NCBI RefSeq assembly: GCF_022539505.1
Contig: NC_061514.1
Span: 246,996,124 to 247,060,123 of the forward strand
DNA length: 64,000 nt
From: Lolium rigidum
Lineage: Eukaryota > Streptophyta > Magnoliopsida > Poales > Poaceae
Direction: 5' to 3'
Shown: positions 35,920-49,351 of the stretch, in pieces
How positions within the stretch are numbered: position 1 is the first letter of the stretch
Layout: each line of letters starts with the position of its first letter
Made by a program: the position numbers and the translations under genes
The notes under the pieces: generated by a model
The model's database searches: none
Seen by the model: only the letters and a program-made list of their open reading frames with translations
Told to the model about the DNA's origin: nothing

Positions 35920-37391
35920 TGAGTTGATCAATTTGAGTTTGAACCATATGAAAATGTTTAACAAGCATCTTAACATCATTGGAGGTTCTCTGCACAATAC
36001 CATGCAATTCACTAATAGCTCGAGAATTTTCCATTAAATGATTCTCTACTCCCATATTAAAATTATTTTGCTTGACAATATAATTATCAAACTCATCTAA
36101 ACATTGATCAGGAGGTTTTGAGTACGGAATATTTTCCCTACTAAAGCGTTGAAGAGAGTGTACCTCGATCATGGATGTAGGGGGAGTTATCTTACATAAA
36201 TCTTCTATGGGGGGTAAATTCTTCACATCTTCGGATTTAATATCCTTCTCTTTAAGAGATTTGGCTTCCCTCATATCTTCATCATTTAATTTAATCATAC
36301 CCCTCTTCTTCAATATTGGTGTTGGGGTTGGTTCAGGTGTAGTCCAATCATCATGATTTCGGCCTATTTTAGCCAATAATCTTCAGCATCGTCTGGAGTT
36401 CTTTTCCTGAAAACACAACCGGCACAACTATCCAGGTATGCCCTAGACTCAATGGTTAGTCCACTATAAAATATATCAAGTAAATCATGCTTTTCCAAAT
36501 CATGTCCAGGCCGAGCCCTGATAAGAGAGCAAAACCTTGCCCAAGCTTCAGGCAATTTCTCTCCATCTTCCTGGTCAAAACTATAAATTTTCTGCAAAGC
36601 AATATGTTGAGCACTAGCAGGAAGTATTTCCGAAAGAAAACATCAAGCAAATCACTTGGACTATCAATAGAATTAGGAGGCAAACTATTATACCAAGTTT
36701 TAGCATCATCCTTTAATGAGAAAGGAAAATTTTTAGCAACAAAATAAGTACGCTTCTTAATATCATCAGAAAACAAGCTACTCAAAGTAGAAAGCTCATT
36801 CATGTGTTCTACAACACTTTCTTTTTCAGTACCACAAAAAGGTGTTTTCTCAACAATAGATATATGAGATAAATCAAGAGAAAAATCATAATCCTTATCC
36901 TTAATGTTTATAGGAGATGTGGCAAATTTAGGATCAGGAGACAGTTTATATCTAACAATATGTTGTGCAAGAAGCTTTTTAATATTACTTGTACCAGTAG
37001 TAGCATTGCATTTATCAATAAAATCATCATCAAGTTCTACATAATCTTCATCAAGATCATCACTAGAGTATTCAACAGACTAAGGTGAATCAACAGGTGT
37101 AGCAGCATTTTCATTAGGAATTTCAGTACTTTCAATTTGTCTAGACCTAGCAATCGTAGAATCTAGAAAAGATCCTAATGAACCATCATTACCAAGCACA
37201 GCAGAAGCATCATCAAAGTTATAAGAGGAATTTTCAGATTCAGAAGAAGTACCAACATTTGAAGCTTGTGGTGGTGAAACAAGTTTACTTATCACAGATG
37301 GTGAATCAAGAGCAACAGAGGTACTCAGAGTTGTACCTTTTCTTGTAGTGGATGGTAATATGGCGACTTTAGTATCGCGAGGTTTACCCAT
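35920..37391 (-). pseudogene. Element C gag N-terminal part
   Basis: Starts MGKPRDTKVAILP at 37391, about 60 bases inside the primer site, and runs to the chromovirus insertion at 35924. An in-frame TAG at 37080 is followed by the same frame. Frame breaks occur near 36625 (at a CCTGCT) and near 36375 (in a short T run). Recognisable gag landmarks are AKTWYNSLPPNSI, LPEAWARFCSLI and the LDSCAGC segment, followed by a linker. The other half lies at 23644-24836. Confidence 0.7.
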
Positions 37392-37449
37392 GATGGAGAA
37401 TTTGCAGCAAACAATATCAATCCAAGTGAACTTGCAAATAAAGCTATGC

Positions 37450-37467
37450 TCCCCGGCAACGGCGCCA
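37450..37467 (-). other. Primer binding site of C (tRNA-Asp)
   Basis: In sense TGGCGCCGTTGCCGGGGA, a full 18-base match to the complement of plant tRNA-Asp, 11 bases inside the 5' LTR. Confidence 0.92.
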
Positions 37468-37478
37468 GAAAATAGTCT

Positions 37479-38877
37479 TGATGACCCACAAGTATAGGGG
37501 ATCGCAACAGTCTTCGAGGGAAGTAAAACCCAACTTATTGATTCGACACAAGGGGAGCCAAAGAATATTTGTAAGCCTTAACAGCGGAGTTGTCAATTCA
37601 GCTGCACCTGGAAACAACCTTGCTCGCAAGAGTTTATCAGTAGCAACAGTTTTATAGCAGTAGCAGTAGTGAAATATCAGCAGCAGTGTAACAAAGACAG
37701 CAGTAGTGATTATAGTAAACAGCAGGATTAAAATACTGTAGGCACATGGATGGATGAACGGGCGCTGCATGGATGAGAGAAATCATGTAACAATCAAGGT
37801 AGAGCATTTGCAGATAATAATAAAACGGTATCCAAGTACTAAACAATCCATAGGCATGTGTTCCATATATAGTCGTACGTGCTCGCAATGAGAAACTTGC
37901 ACAACATCTTTTGTCCTACCAGCCGGTGGCAGCCGGGCCTCTAGGGAATCTACTGGAAATTAAGGTACTCCTTTTAATAGAGCACCGGAGCAAAGCATTA
38001 ACACTACGTGAACACATGTGATCCTCATATCACCGCCTTCCCCTCCAGTTGTCCCAATTTTTGTCACTTTGGGGCCTCGGGTTCCGGACAGCAATATGTG
38101 TATACAACTTGCAGGTAAGATCATAAAACAATGCATATTATCATGAAACAATAACATGTTCAGATCTGAGATCATGGCACTCGGGCCCTAGTGACAAGCA
38201 TTAAGCATAACAAGTTGCAACAATATCATAAAAGTACCTATTGCGGATACTAGGCACTATGCCCTAACAATCTTATGCTATTACATGACCAATCTCATCC
38301 AATCCCTACCATCCCCTTCAGCCTACGAGCGGGGGAATTACTCACACATGGATGGGGGAAACATGGCTGGTCGATGGAGAGGCGTCGGTGGTGATGATGG
38401 CGATGATCTCCTCCAATTCCCCGTCCCGGTGGAGTGCCAGAACGGAGTTTCTGGTCTCGAGACGGAGTTTCGCGATGGCGGCGGTGTTCTGGATGTCTTC
38501 TGGCGATTTCGTCTACCCCCCGTGCGTTTTTAGGTCGAAGACCTTAAGTAGTCCAGAGGGGGGCACCTGGGGCAGCCCGAGGCGCCGCCACCATAGGCCG
38601 GCGCGGCCCAGGGGCCTGCCGCGCCGCCTGGTGGGGTGGCTGCCTCGTGGCCCCCTCCTTCTGGTCTTATGGCTCCGTTATTCTTCTGTGAAAATAGGCT
38701 CATTGGAATTAATCCCGGGGATTTTCCTGAAAGTTGAGTTTCTGCACAAAAACGAGACACCATAGCAATTCTGCTGAAAACAGCGTTAGTCCGTGTTAGT
38801 TGTATCCAAAATACACAAATTAGAGGCAAAACAATAGCAAAAGTGTTCGGGAAAGTAGATACGTTTTGGACGTATCA
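37479..38877 (-). repeat. 5' LTR of element C
   Basis: 1399 bp, from TGATGACCCACAAG to GGACGTATCA, followed by the target duplication GAGGG. Confidence 0.9.
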
Positions 38878-39952
38878 GAGGGCTCTACATCACCATGCCC
38901 GCCTCCGGACTGATGCGTGAGTAGTTCATCCTTGGACTATGGGTCCATAGCTGTAGCTAGATGGTTGTCTTCTCCTCTTGTGCTATCATGTTTAGATCTT
39001 GTGAGCTGCCTATCATGATCAAGATCATCTATTTGTAATGATACATGTTGTGTTTGTTGGGATCCGATGAATATGGAATACTATGTCAAGTTGATTATCG
39101 ATCTATCATATATGTGTTGTTTATGATCTTGCATGCTCTCCGTTGCTAGTAGAGGCTCTGGCCAAGTTGATACTTGTAACTCCAAGAGGGAGTATTTATG
39201 CTAGATAGTGGGTTAATGCCTCCATTGAATCTGGGACAGTGACAGAAAGTTCTAAGGTTGTGGATGTGATGTTGCCACTAGGGATAAAACATCAATGCTT
39301 TGTCTAAGGATATTTATATTGTTTACATTACGCACAGTACTTAATGCAATTGTCTGTTGTTTGCAACTTAATACTGGAAGGGGTGCGGATGCTAACCCGA
39401 AGGTGGAATTTTTAGGCATAGATGCATGCTGGATAGCGGTCTATGTTCTTTGTCGTAATGCCCTAAGCAAATCTCATAGTAGTCATCATGATATGTATGT
39501 GCATTGTTATGCCCTCTCTATTTGTCAATTGCCCAACTGTAATTTGTTCACCCAACATGTTATTTATCTTATTGGAGAGACACCACTAGTGAACTGTGGA
39601 GCCCGGTCCATTCTTTTACATCTGAAATACAACCTACCGCAATCATTGTTCTCTCGTTATTCTTTGCAAGCAAACATCATTCTCCACACCATACGTTTAA
39701 TCCTTTGTTTACAGCAAGCCGGTGAGATTGACAAACTCACTGTTAAGTTGGGGCAAAGTATTTTGATTGTGTTGTGCAGGTTCCACGTTGGCGCCGGAAT
39801 CCCTGGTGTTGCGCCGCATTACACTCCTTCACGTGGCCTTCATCTCCTACTGGTTCGATAACCTTTGTTTCTTACTGAGGGAAAACTTGCTGCTGTACGC
39901 ATCACACCTTCCTCTTGGGGTTCCCAACGGACGTGTGTCTCACGTGTCATCA
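38878..39952 (+). repeat. 5' LTR of element B, second part
   Basis: Begins with the duplicated GAGGG and continues the LTR interrupted at 16446, matching 56321 onward. It ends CACGTGTCATCA. Together with the first part it makes about 1587 bp. Confidence 0.88.
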
Positions 39953-39963
39953 AGCACATTTTC

Positions 39964-39981
39964 TGGCACTGTTGCCGGGGA
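39964..39981 (+). other. Primer binding site of B (tRNA-Asp, two mismatches)
   Basis: TGGCACTGTTGCCGGGGA, differing at two positions from the site in C. Both are changes expected from CpG deamination. Confidence 0.8.
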
Positions 39982-40159
39982 GATCAAGACACGCTGCAAG
40001 GGGAGTCTCTCACACCCAATCTCTTTACTTTGTTTATTGTCTTGCTTTATTTTATTTTCTATCTTGTTTGCTTTCTTTATATCAAAAGCACACAAAAATT
40101 AGTTACTTGTTTTACTTTATTTAATTCGGTTTGCTTTACTTATTTTTATTATTGTTAAA

Positions 40160-40576
40160 ATGAATACTCCTGAAAACAGTAAGTTGTGTGACTTCACTAG
40201 CACCAATAATAATGATTTCATATGCACTCCTATTGCTCCACCTGCCACTACAACAGAATTTTATGAAATTAAACCTGTTTTACTAAATCTTGTTATGAGA
40301 GAGCAATTTTCTGGTGTTAATACTGATGATGCTGCTGCCCATCTTAATAATTTTGTTGAACTTTGTGAAATGCAAAAGTATAAGGATATAGATGGGGACA
40401 TTATAAAACTGAAATTGTTTCCTTTCTCCTTAAGAGGAAGAGCTAATGATTGGTTGCTATCTTTGCCTAAGAATAGTATTGATTCATGGACTAGATGTAA
40501 AGATGCTTTCATTGGAAGATATTATCCTCCTGCTAAAATTATATGTTTGAGAAGTAGCATTATGAATTTTAAGCAA
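40160..40576 (+). pseudogene. Element B gag, N-terminal segment
   Basis: Starts MNTPENSKLCDFTS about 180 bases after the primer site. The gag landmarks are HLNNFVELCEMQKY, LFPFSLRGRANDWLLSLPKNSI and RYYPPAKI. It reaches NFKQ exactly at the Helitron boundary, and the next codon (TTG) is at 43985 in the same phase. 139 codons are intact in this segment. Confidence 0.8.
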
Positions 40577-43500
40577 CTAGCATAGTGGCCCTCGCAAATG
40601 CGAGGGCGTCATCTTTTGGTGGGTTGGAAGTGATCTATAAATAAAACATGGTTTCGATCAAAAGCACATTACTCCTATTTTGTTACAAAACATAGTGATT
40701 TTTCTACCAAACTAAATTCGGGAAGATAATAATAGCTAAACTATTGTAAGGTGTACATTCTATGGGATATAGCCTAAAATTTTCTAATAAAGAATAGGAG
40801 TTTTAGATGTGATGAGAAATATATATAATTGGATGCAGATGATCTGATCCGTTCACCGGTCATAATAGGTAAATTTTGTACCCAGAGAAGAACGGATGAG
40901 AATCCAATTAAACTATATTTACAAATATACCGGTTGGCAAATGTTCTCTCTATCTAGAAACATCTAGAAATCAAAAGCTAGGGAAATTCGGGAATCTCAA
41001 ACAAACCCCCTGCAAATAAATATAAGAAAATCTTGACTAACTAAGTTTTGTGGCAGCATGAAAAAGTGTACCTTTTACAACTGAAATACACACATTTATG
41101 TATTAATTCAGCTTGATCATTATGTACATCCAACAACAGCCAATCATACTAATATCTTATTTTGCTCTCAGAATTTGTAATCCCATCCGTTCTCCAATTT
41201 CACCACTTTAGATGTGAACTATACTTAAACATCACTTTACACACATAATTAAGTATAAATGTATTAGTGAATATTTGAAAATACTATGTTGATGTGCTCC
41301 TTCCATATATTTGTATTACTCGTAAAATAACGTTCAAATCTTGGGAGGGCATCACCTTTGGTCCTTCATCCTTTGTATAACAAATTAACTACTTCATACA
41401 TGTTCACATTACAAACTTTCGATTTTATTACCATGAAACGATTTTATTACCATGAAACGTGTCATATAAAATATAGCATATGTTGCAACATCTTTATCAT
41501 GTTTAATTTGTGAGCGAATTGTTATTGTACATTTTCCTAAATGTTAAATTAATGATAATACATGTTATATTTATGTCATATTGTGAGCTAGCACATACTA
41601 TCTATTTGATATTATATGAAAACGTGAGTTGTTTGTTTGTCGCTTTTACGTGTACACTTATCTCTTTATTCCATACAATATTATCCGAATAATGATGGGT
41701 GTCCAGATAGCAATGATGGGATTGTATTTAGGTCATGTTTCAAAGGGATTATCAAAATATATTATCTTAATAGGTGAAATAACTTTTTTACTCGTTAACT
41801 GCGATAATTTTCAATTGATATAACTATCTCTAGACTCTATGTAACGTATTGTGCATGGACATGGTCTTTACAATGCAACTTTGACCTTTATAAAAACATC
41901 ATTATGCTTCATAAGAAAATAAGACACCAAATATAATTGAACACAAATGTGATGATATTATTTTACACTATTGGATGTAATACTTACATGACTTATTGGT
42001 TACGATCTTTAATAAAAGTATGGGCCATCAAATTAATTTTGGCTGTATTGTCAATTTAATATCCAGTATAAAGAAAACTGATTAAGAGCTCCAAGATTAA
42101 AATTTCTAGCAATTCTTTGTAATAAATTATTAAGTCCATGATCATATAGAGCAAATAATTAATCCAATATAAATGTGCAAACAAAAATCATGAATATGTT
42201 TCTTTCGTGAACACACATTTTTTTCCTGAATTACTGGATGTACACATTTGTGTGGAAACTTAAAACATTTTCTCTATTAACTAATACATTCAAACTTGAA
42301 AAAATGTGTCACTACAAAATTTATTTCGCGTTAAATTCTAAAAAAACATTATTTTCTTCACAGCATACATATTCATGTCATTTATAGAAAAAAACACTAT
42401 TTTTGAGGATCAAGTTTGCTTTTTTGCACATACCACATAGGTTATGTGTTTGCATGAAAATTTACATAAAAACTTAGGACAAATACATATACACGCATCA
42501 CTTTCTTTGATTTTTTTTGCTCGTCTAACATAATTTTTTCGCTCCAAAAATATTCTTTTGGGAGCTGATTTTATTATTTGGTGTCCTTTCAGTGATTAAT
42601 CCAAGAGAAGTAAGCTAACTGACAACCAAGAATATTTTCCTTTGATAAATACCAAGTCGGAATTGATTTACTTCTCTTACACGTTTATACGTTTATGTTG
42701 AAATTCAAGTATTTTCTCTCTTAATATGTAGGCGTGAAATGTTTTACTATATAATTTGTTCTAAATCAAGTGCATCTAGTTTTATGTTTCGTATTTAAGT
42801 TGTCAATATTGTTTACTTTGGGGCGGGCCCTTTGGCACCGGAGCCTATGCTCCTGAAATTTGTTTTTCACAATATTACATATTATTTGTTTTATATATGT
42901 ATGTACAGAAGGTTCACCAAAAATGAAAGACATGTCAATATTCTAAAAATAATTGGAGCATCAGATTTATACTTTGTACAGATCACAAATCTTTTGTTTT
43001 TCCATGAAAAAAATACATGTGCACTTACATAACGGACATGCATAGCATAACTTTGTTTAGATATTTAATCATTATAAGTTTATAATTTCTTTTACTTCAA
43101 GGCACATTATTTTTGGAGTGAATTTGCATATATGTTGTCTTCTCATTATGTTATATACTCGCTCATGTACACATGCGTATATAGCTTGGTATATTTTTTT
43201 TTCTATCCAAGTCCTAGTTAGTAATTTGTGTAGTTAGCCTAGATCATATATACGTCTTGAGACGCTAGTATGAATCAAGTAAAAACTCTATTGATCAAGT
43301 ACATGAGTTGCTTTTATAGTCGTGTTCAGCATAAATTTCAAGATCCCACGGTCAATAAAACATGGTTCCAATGTAATATGTTATATAAATTCTAGGGGAA
43401 AGATTAGATATAAATTTTAACAGTTTTTATACGGACTCTGCCGTAAAAAGAGTTAAAGAATTGTATATCTTTTGGACTCTCCAATCACTGATTAAATCTT

Positions 43501-43984
43501 ATCCCTAAATAATTAGTTTATACTTTATATTATATATAATATCACATCTTCCTAATTAGTTAGCTTTTTTTGATCACGTCTAGCTAGCTTAATTAGCCGG
43601 GCAGAGATCACATCTTCTTTTTGGACGGACTCTATTCTCCATAGGATGTCTTTCTCTCAGTATATACGTAGCTTTCTTTTGTAATTACGTTAGCTAGCTT
43701 AAGCACCCAGCGTGCACACGTTTTTCTTGGACGTGCTCTTTTATTTATGGCACGTAACCTTCTCAGTATAATAGATTGGACTCCTTTTTTAGTAATCAAC
43801 CAAAATCATTATTGTTCAAATATAATAGATCGTGTCAACCGGACCTACACCGTTACGTAACTAATAATCTTTCATTAAATCATAGCCACTAATTTTAGAT
43901 CTAACCATTAAAATAATTAAGATGATGTGGATCAACCTAATGGCTCTATTAAACATCTGTATTTTGCTTTTAGTATATAATAGA
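40577..43984 (-). mobile_element. Non-autonomous Helitron in B gag
   Basis: 3408-bp insertion at an A/T dinucleotide of the gag. In minus-strand sense the 5' end is TCTATTATATACTAAAAG (43984 inward) and the 3' end is CTAG (40580-40577), preceded by a hairpin with arms CCCTCGCA and TGCGAGGG about 11 bases upstream. No target duplication is present and the gag frame is restored precisely when it is removed. All this is diagnostic of Helitrons. The body is AT-rich; no Rep/helicase domain or recognisable captured gene was seen. Short ORFs (for example at 42832) are unsupported. Confidence 0.88.
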
Positions 43985-44318
43985 TTGGATAATGAACATG
44001 TTGCCCAAGCATGGGAAAGAATGAAATCTTTGGTAAAGAATTGCCCTACCCATGGACTAACTACTTGGATGATCATCCAAACCTTTTATGCAGGATTAAA
44101 TTTTTCTTCAAAGAACCTATTGGATTCAGCTGCTGGAGGTACTTTTATGTCCATCACTTTGGGTGCTACAACAAAGCTTCATGATGATATGATGATCAAC
44201 TACTCTGAATGGCACACTGAAAGGACTCCCCAAGGTAAGAAGGTAAATTCTGTTGAAGAAACCTCCTCCTTGAGTGATAAGATTGATGTTATTATCTCTA
44301 TGCTTGTTAATGGTAGAT
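43985..44318 (+). pseudogene. Element B gag, middle segment
   Basis: Continues the gag after the Helitron (LDNEHVAQAWERMKSL, then WMIIQTFYAGLNFSS, SAAGGTFMSITLG, then a Ser-rich linker). It ends in the target site TAGAT (44314-44318) of element D. All 111 codons are open. Confidence 0.82.
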
Positions 44319-45912
44319 TGATGACGCGTAAAGCACACGCCCGTTGGGAACCCCAAGTGGAAGGTGTGATGCGTACAGCAGCAAGTTTCCCTCAGTAAGA
44401 AACCAAGGTTTATCGAACCAGTAGGAGTCAAGAAGCACGTTGAAGGTTGATGGCGGCGGGATGTAGTGCGGCGCAACACCAGAGATTCCGGCGCCAACGT
44501 GGAACCTGCACAACACAACCAAAGTACTTTGCCCCAACGAAACAGTGAGGTTGTCAATCTCACCGGCTTGCTGTAGCAAAGGATTAGATGTATAGTGTGG
44601 ATGATGATTGTTTGCAGAGAACAGTAAAGAACAAGTATTGTAGCAGATTTGTATTCCAGTATAAAAGAATGGACCGGGGTCCACAGTTCACTAGAGGTGT
44701 CTCTCCCTTAAGATAAAGCATGTTGGGTGAACAAATTACAGTCGGGCAATTGACAAATAGAGAGGGCATAACAATGCACATACATGACATGATGAATATT
44801 GTGAGATTTAATTGGGCATTACGACAAAGTACATAGACCGCTATCCAAGCATGCATCTATGCCTAAAAAGTCCACCTTCAGGTTATCATCCGAACCCCTT
44901 CCAGTATTAAGTTGCAAAACAACAGACAATTGCATTAAGTATGGTGCGTAATGTAATCAATAACTACATCCTCGGACATAGTATCAATATTTTATCCCTA
45001 GTGGCAACAGCACATCCACAACCTTAGAACTTTCTGTCACTGTCCCGCATTTAATGGAGGCATGAACCCACTATCGAGCATAAATACTCCCTCTTGGAGT
45101 TAAGAGCAAAAACTTGGCCAGAGCCTCTACTAATAACGGAGAGCATGCAAGATCATAAACAACAGATAGGTAATAGATTGATAATCAACATAACATAGTA
45201 TTCTCTATCCATCGGATCCCGACAAACACAACATATAGAATTACAGATAGATGATCTTGATCATGTTAGGCAGCTCACAAGATCCGACAATGAAGCACAT
45301 GAGGAGAAGACAACCATCTAGCTACTGCTATGGACCCATAGTCCAGGGGTGAACTACTCACTCATCACTCCGGAGGCGACCATGGCGGTGAAGAGTCCTC
45401 CGGGAGATGAATCCCCTCTCCGGCAGGGTGCCGGAGGTGATCTCCGGAATCCCCCGAGATGGGATTGGCGGCGGCGGCGTCTCAGTAAGGTTTTCCGTAT
45501 CGTGGCTCTCGGTATCGGGGGTTTCGCGACGAAGGCTTTAAGTAGGCGGAAGGGCAACGCGGGGGCCACACGAGGGCCCCACACACCGGGCCGGCGCGGC
45601 CAAGGGCCGGGCCGCGCCGCCCTAGCGTGTCGGCGCCTCGTGGCCCCACTTCCTTTCCCCTCGGTCTTCCGGAAGCTTCGTGCAAAAATAGGACCCCGGG
45701 CGTTGATTTCGTCCAATTCCGAGAATATTTCTTTACTAGGATTTCTGAAACCAAAAACAGCGAGAAAACAGCAAGTGGCTCTTCGGCATCTCGTTAATAG
45801 GTTAGTGCCGGAAAATGCATAAATACGACATATAATGTGTATAAAACATGTAGATATCATCAATAATGTGGCATGGAACATAAGAAATTATCGATACGTC
45901 GGAGACGTATCA
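44319..45912 (-). repeat. 3' LTR of element D
   Basis: 1594 bp, from TGATGACGCGTAAAGC to GACGTATCA. It keeps intact CAG/CTG triplets at many sites where the 5' LTR has indels. Confidence 0.88.
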
Positions 45913-48502
45913 GCATCCCCAAGCTTAGTTCTCGCTCGTCCCGAGCAGGTAAACGATAACACAGATAATTTCTGGAGTGACATGCCATCATAACCTTGAT
46001 CATACTATTGTAAACATATGTAATGAATGCAGCGATCAAAACAATGGTAATGACATGAGTAAACAACTGAATCATAAAGCAAAGACTTTTCATGAATAGC
46101 ACTTAAAGACAAGCATCAATAAGTCTTGCATAAGAGTTAACTCATAAAGCAATAAATCAAAGTAAAGGTATTGAAGCAACACAAAAGAAGATTAAGTTTC
46201 AGCGGTTGCTTTCAACTTATAACATGTATATCTCATGGATAATTGTCAACATAGAGTAATATAACAAGTGCAATATGCAAGTATGTAGGAATCAATGCAC
46301 AGTTCACACAAGTGTTTGCTTCTTGAGGTGGAGAGAAATAGGTGAACTGACTCAACATAAAAGTAAAAGAAAGGTCCTTCAAAGAGGAAAGCATCGATTG
46401 CTATATTTGTGCTAGAGCTTTTATTTTGAAAACAAGAAACAATTTTGTCAACGGTAGTAATAAAGCACATGTATTATGTAAATTATATCTTACAAGTTGC
46501 AAGCCTCATGCATAGTATACTAATAGTGCCCGCACCTTGTCCTAATTAGCTTGGACTACCGGATCATCGCAATACACATGCTTTAACCAAGTGTCACAAT
46601 GGGGTACCTCCATGCCGCCTGTACAAAGGTCTAAGGAGAAAGCTCGCATTTTGGATTTCTCGCTTTTGATTATTCTCAACTTAGACATCCATACCGGGAC
46701 AACATGGACAACAGATAATGGACTCCTCTTTAATGCATAAGCATGTAGCAACAATTAGTGTTCTCATATGAGATTGAGGATATATGTCCAAAACTGAAAC
46801 TTCCACCATGATTCATGGCTTTAGTTAGCGGCCCAATGTTCTTCTCTAACAATATGCATGCTCCAACCATTAAGGTGGTAGATCTCTCTTACTTCAGACA
46901 AGACGGACATGCATAGCAACTCACATGATATTCAACAAAGTAGTTGATGGCGTCCCCAGGAACATGGTTATCGCACAACAAGCAACTTAATAAGAGATAA
47001 AGTGCATAAGTACATATTCAATACCACAATAGTTTTTAAGCTATTTGTCCCATGAGCTATATATTGTAAAGGTGAAGGATAGCAATTTTAAAGGTAGCAC
47101 TCAAGAAATTTACTTTGGAATGGCGGAGAAATACCATGTAGTAGGTAGGTATGGTGGACACAAATGGCATAGTGGTTGGCTCAAGGATTTTGGATGCATG
47201 AGAAGTATTCCCTCTCGATACAAGGTTTAGGCTAGCAAGGTTATTTGAAACAAACACAAGGAGGAAACGGTGCAGCAAAACTCACATAAAATACATATTG
47301 TAAACATTATAAGACTCTACACCGTCTTCCTTGTTGTTCAAAACTCAATACTAGATATTATCTAGACTTTAGAGAGACCAAATATGCAAACCAAATTTAG
47401 CAAGCTCTAGGTGTTTCTTCATTAATGGGTGCAAAGTATATGATGCAAGAGCTTAAACATGAGCACACAATTGCCAAGTATCAAATTATTCAAGACATTT
47501 TAGAATTACTACATGTAGCATTTCCCGATTCCAACCATATAACAATTTAACGAAGAAGATTCAACCTTTGCCATGAATACTATGAGTAAAGCCTAAGGAC
47601 ATATTTGTCCATATGCAACAGCGGAGCGTGTCTCTCTCCCACACAATGAATGCTAGGATCCATTTTATTCAAACAAAAACAAAAACAAAAACAAACCTAC
47701 GCTCCAAGCAAAGCACATAAGATGTGACGGAATAAAAATATAGTTTCAGGGGAGGAACCTGATAATGTTGTCGATGAAGAAGGGGATGCCTTGGGCATCC
47801 CCAAGCTTAGACGCTTGAGTCTTCTTAGAATAGGCAGGGGTGAACCACCGGGGCATCCCCAAGCTTAGAGCTTTCACTCTCCTTGATCATATTGCATCAT
47901 TCTCCTCTCTTGATCCTTGAAAACTTCCCCCACACCAAACTCGAAACAACTCATTAGAGGGTTAGTGCATAATAAAAATTAACATGTTCAGAGGTGACAC
48001 AATCATTCTTAACACTTCTGGACATTGCATAAAGCTACTGGACATTAATGTATCAAAGAAATTCATCCAACATAGCAAAAGAGGCAATGCGAAATAAAAA
48101 GGCAGAATCTGTCAAAACAGAACGATCCGTAAAGATGGATTTTATTGAGGCACCAGACTTGCTCAAATGAAAATACCCAAATTGAATGAAAATTGCGTAC
48201 ATATCTGAGGATCACGCACGTAAATTGGCTTAATTTTCTGAGCTACCTACAGGGAGGCAGGTCGAAATTCGTGACAGCAAAGAAATCTATAACTGCGCAG
48301 TAATCCAAATCTAGTATTCACTTTACTATCAAAGACTTTACTTGGCACAACAAAACACAAAACTAAGATAAGGAGAGGTTGCTACAGTAGTAAACAACTT
48401 CCAAGACTCAAATATAAAACAAAAATACTGTAGTAAAAACATGGGTTGTCTCCCATAAGCGCTTTTCTTTAACGCCTTTCAGCTAGGCGCAGAAAGTGTG
48501 TA
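45913..48502 (-). other. 3' non-coding region of D
   Basis: About 2.6 kb without a supported gene. It holds the polypurine tract (45913-45926) and two further copies of the same motif (47794-47808 and 47852-47866). Blocks match the corresponding regions of A, B and E. Confidence 0.7.
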
Positions 48503-49147
48503 TCAAGTATTATCGAGGGATGAAGCATCAACAGCGGGGTTTGGAGTTTTCTCAACCATGCATAGTATATTAGATACATAAGTTTCAGCGGCTCCCTTTT
48601 CATTAGTCTTGGGCTTGCTACTCTCATCAAACAAATTTTCAGGAACAAGCCAAGCATAGTTATTTTCTAGCGCTTCATTCATCGCTAGGAGCTTACATGG
48701 TATTGGTGCTTTGATCTCCCCACCATCATTAATGTTATTAGTGTACCTTACTCTCTCCATGTCCATCTTTTCAAGGATACTAACAAAATTGGTATAAGAA
48801 CCAAGCATCTTATATTTAATAAAGACCTTTCTAGCCTCTCTTGCTATACCACCAAATTCTCTAAGAAGGGTTTCTAAAACAAAATCTTTCTTTTCCCCTT
48901 CTTCCATATCACCGAGTGTAAGAAACATGTGTTGGATTATAGGATTGAGATTAACAAATTTAGTTTCCAACATGCGAACTAAAGCAGCAGCAGCAATTTC
49001 ATAAATAGGAGCAAGTTCTACCAAATGTCTATCTTCAAAATCTTCAACGGTACTAACATGATTGAAAAATTCTTCTATATTATTTCTCCCAACTATAGAC
49101 CCACGTCCTACCGGTATGTCTTTTGTGGTAAAATTAAAAGGAAACAT
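48503..49147 (-). CDS. 214-residue protein of element D, function unknown
   Basis: Intact ORF from MFPFNFTTKDIPVG to a stop, about 205 bases inside the primer site. It is predicted to be mostly helical and charged, with no signal peptide, membrane segment, zinc knuckle or protease motif. The homologue in element E (59177-59821) has the same length. The last 75 residues differ at only about six positions by eye, while the N-terminal part is much more diverged. It ends VDASSLDNT, almost the same as the end of the B gag-protease (VDASSLDVT), and is followed by the same 3' sequence. I do not recognise the family. A gag substitute or a captured host gene are the two possibilities. Confidence 0.75.
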   Translation of the reverse strand: MFPFNFTTKDIPVGRGSIVGRNNIEEFFNHVSTVEDFEDRHLVELAPIYEIAAAALVRMLETKFVNLNPIIQHMFLTLGDMEEGEKKDFVLETLLREFGGIAREARKVFIKYKMLGSYTNFVSILEKMDMERVRYTNNINDGGEIKAPIPCKLLAMNEALENNYAWLVPENLFDESSKPKTNEKGAAETYVSNILCMVEKTPNPAVDASSLDNT

Positions 49148-49351
49148 GATGAATCAAGTAAGTAAATGCAAGTAACTAATTTTTTTGTGTTTTTGATATA
49201 GAGTGCAAGACAGTAAATAAAGTAAAGCTAGCAACTAATTTTTTTGTGTTTTGATATAATGCAGCAAACAAAGTAGTAAATAAAATAAAGCAAGACAAAA
49301 ACAAAGTAAAGAGATTGGATTGTGGAGACTCCCTTGCAGCGTGTCTTGATC

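Larger units (their letters stand above)
16447..38877 (-). mobile_element. Element C: Sabrina-like Athila-lineage retrotransposon
   Basis: Minus-strand element with LTRs at 37479-38877 (5') and 16447-17844 (3'), a perfect tRNA-Asp primer site and the target duplication GAGGG (16442-16446 and 38878-38882) in the 5' LTR of B. Without the nested solo LTR and chromovirus T it is about 9.8 kb. Coding parts are gag-protease (split by T) and a separate ORF2 downstream; no reverse transcriptase, RNase H or integrase is seen. The two LTRs show 12 differences in the first roughly 300 aligned bases by eye, so the insertion is not recent if those differences are real. Confidence 0.88.

Noticed and set aside
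39295..39861. Plus-strand ORF of 188 codons
   Set aside because: It lies in the second part of the 5' LTR of B. Matching frames in other LTRs (56754, 58207) are broken at different places.
40577..43984. Autonomous Helitron or gene carrier
   Set aside because: No Rep/helicase motif and no ORF above about 66 codons with any recognisable content.
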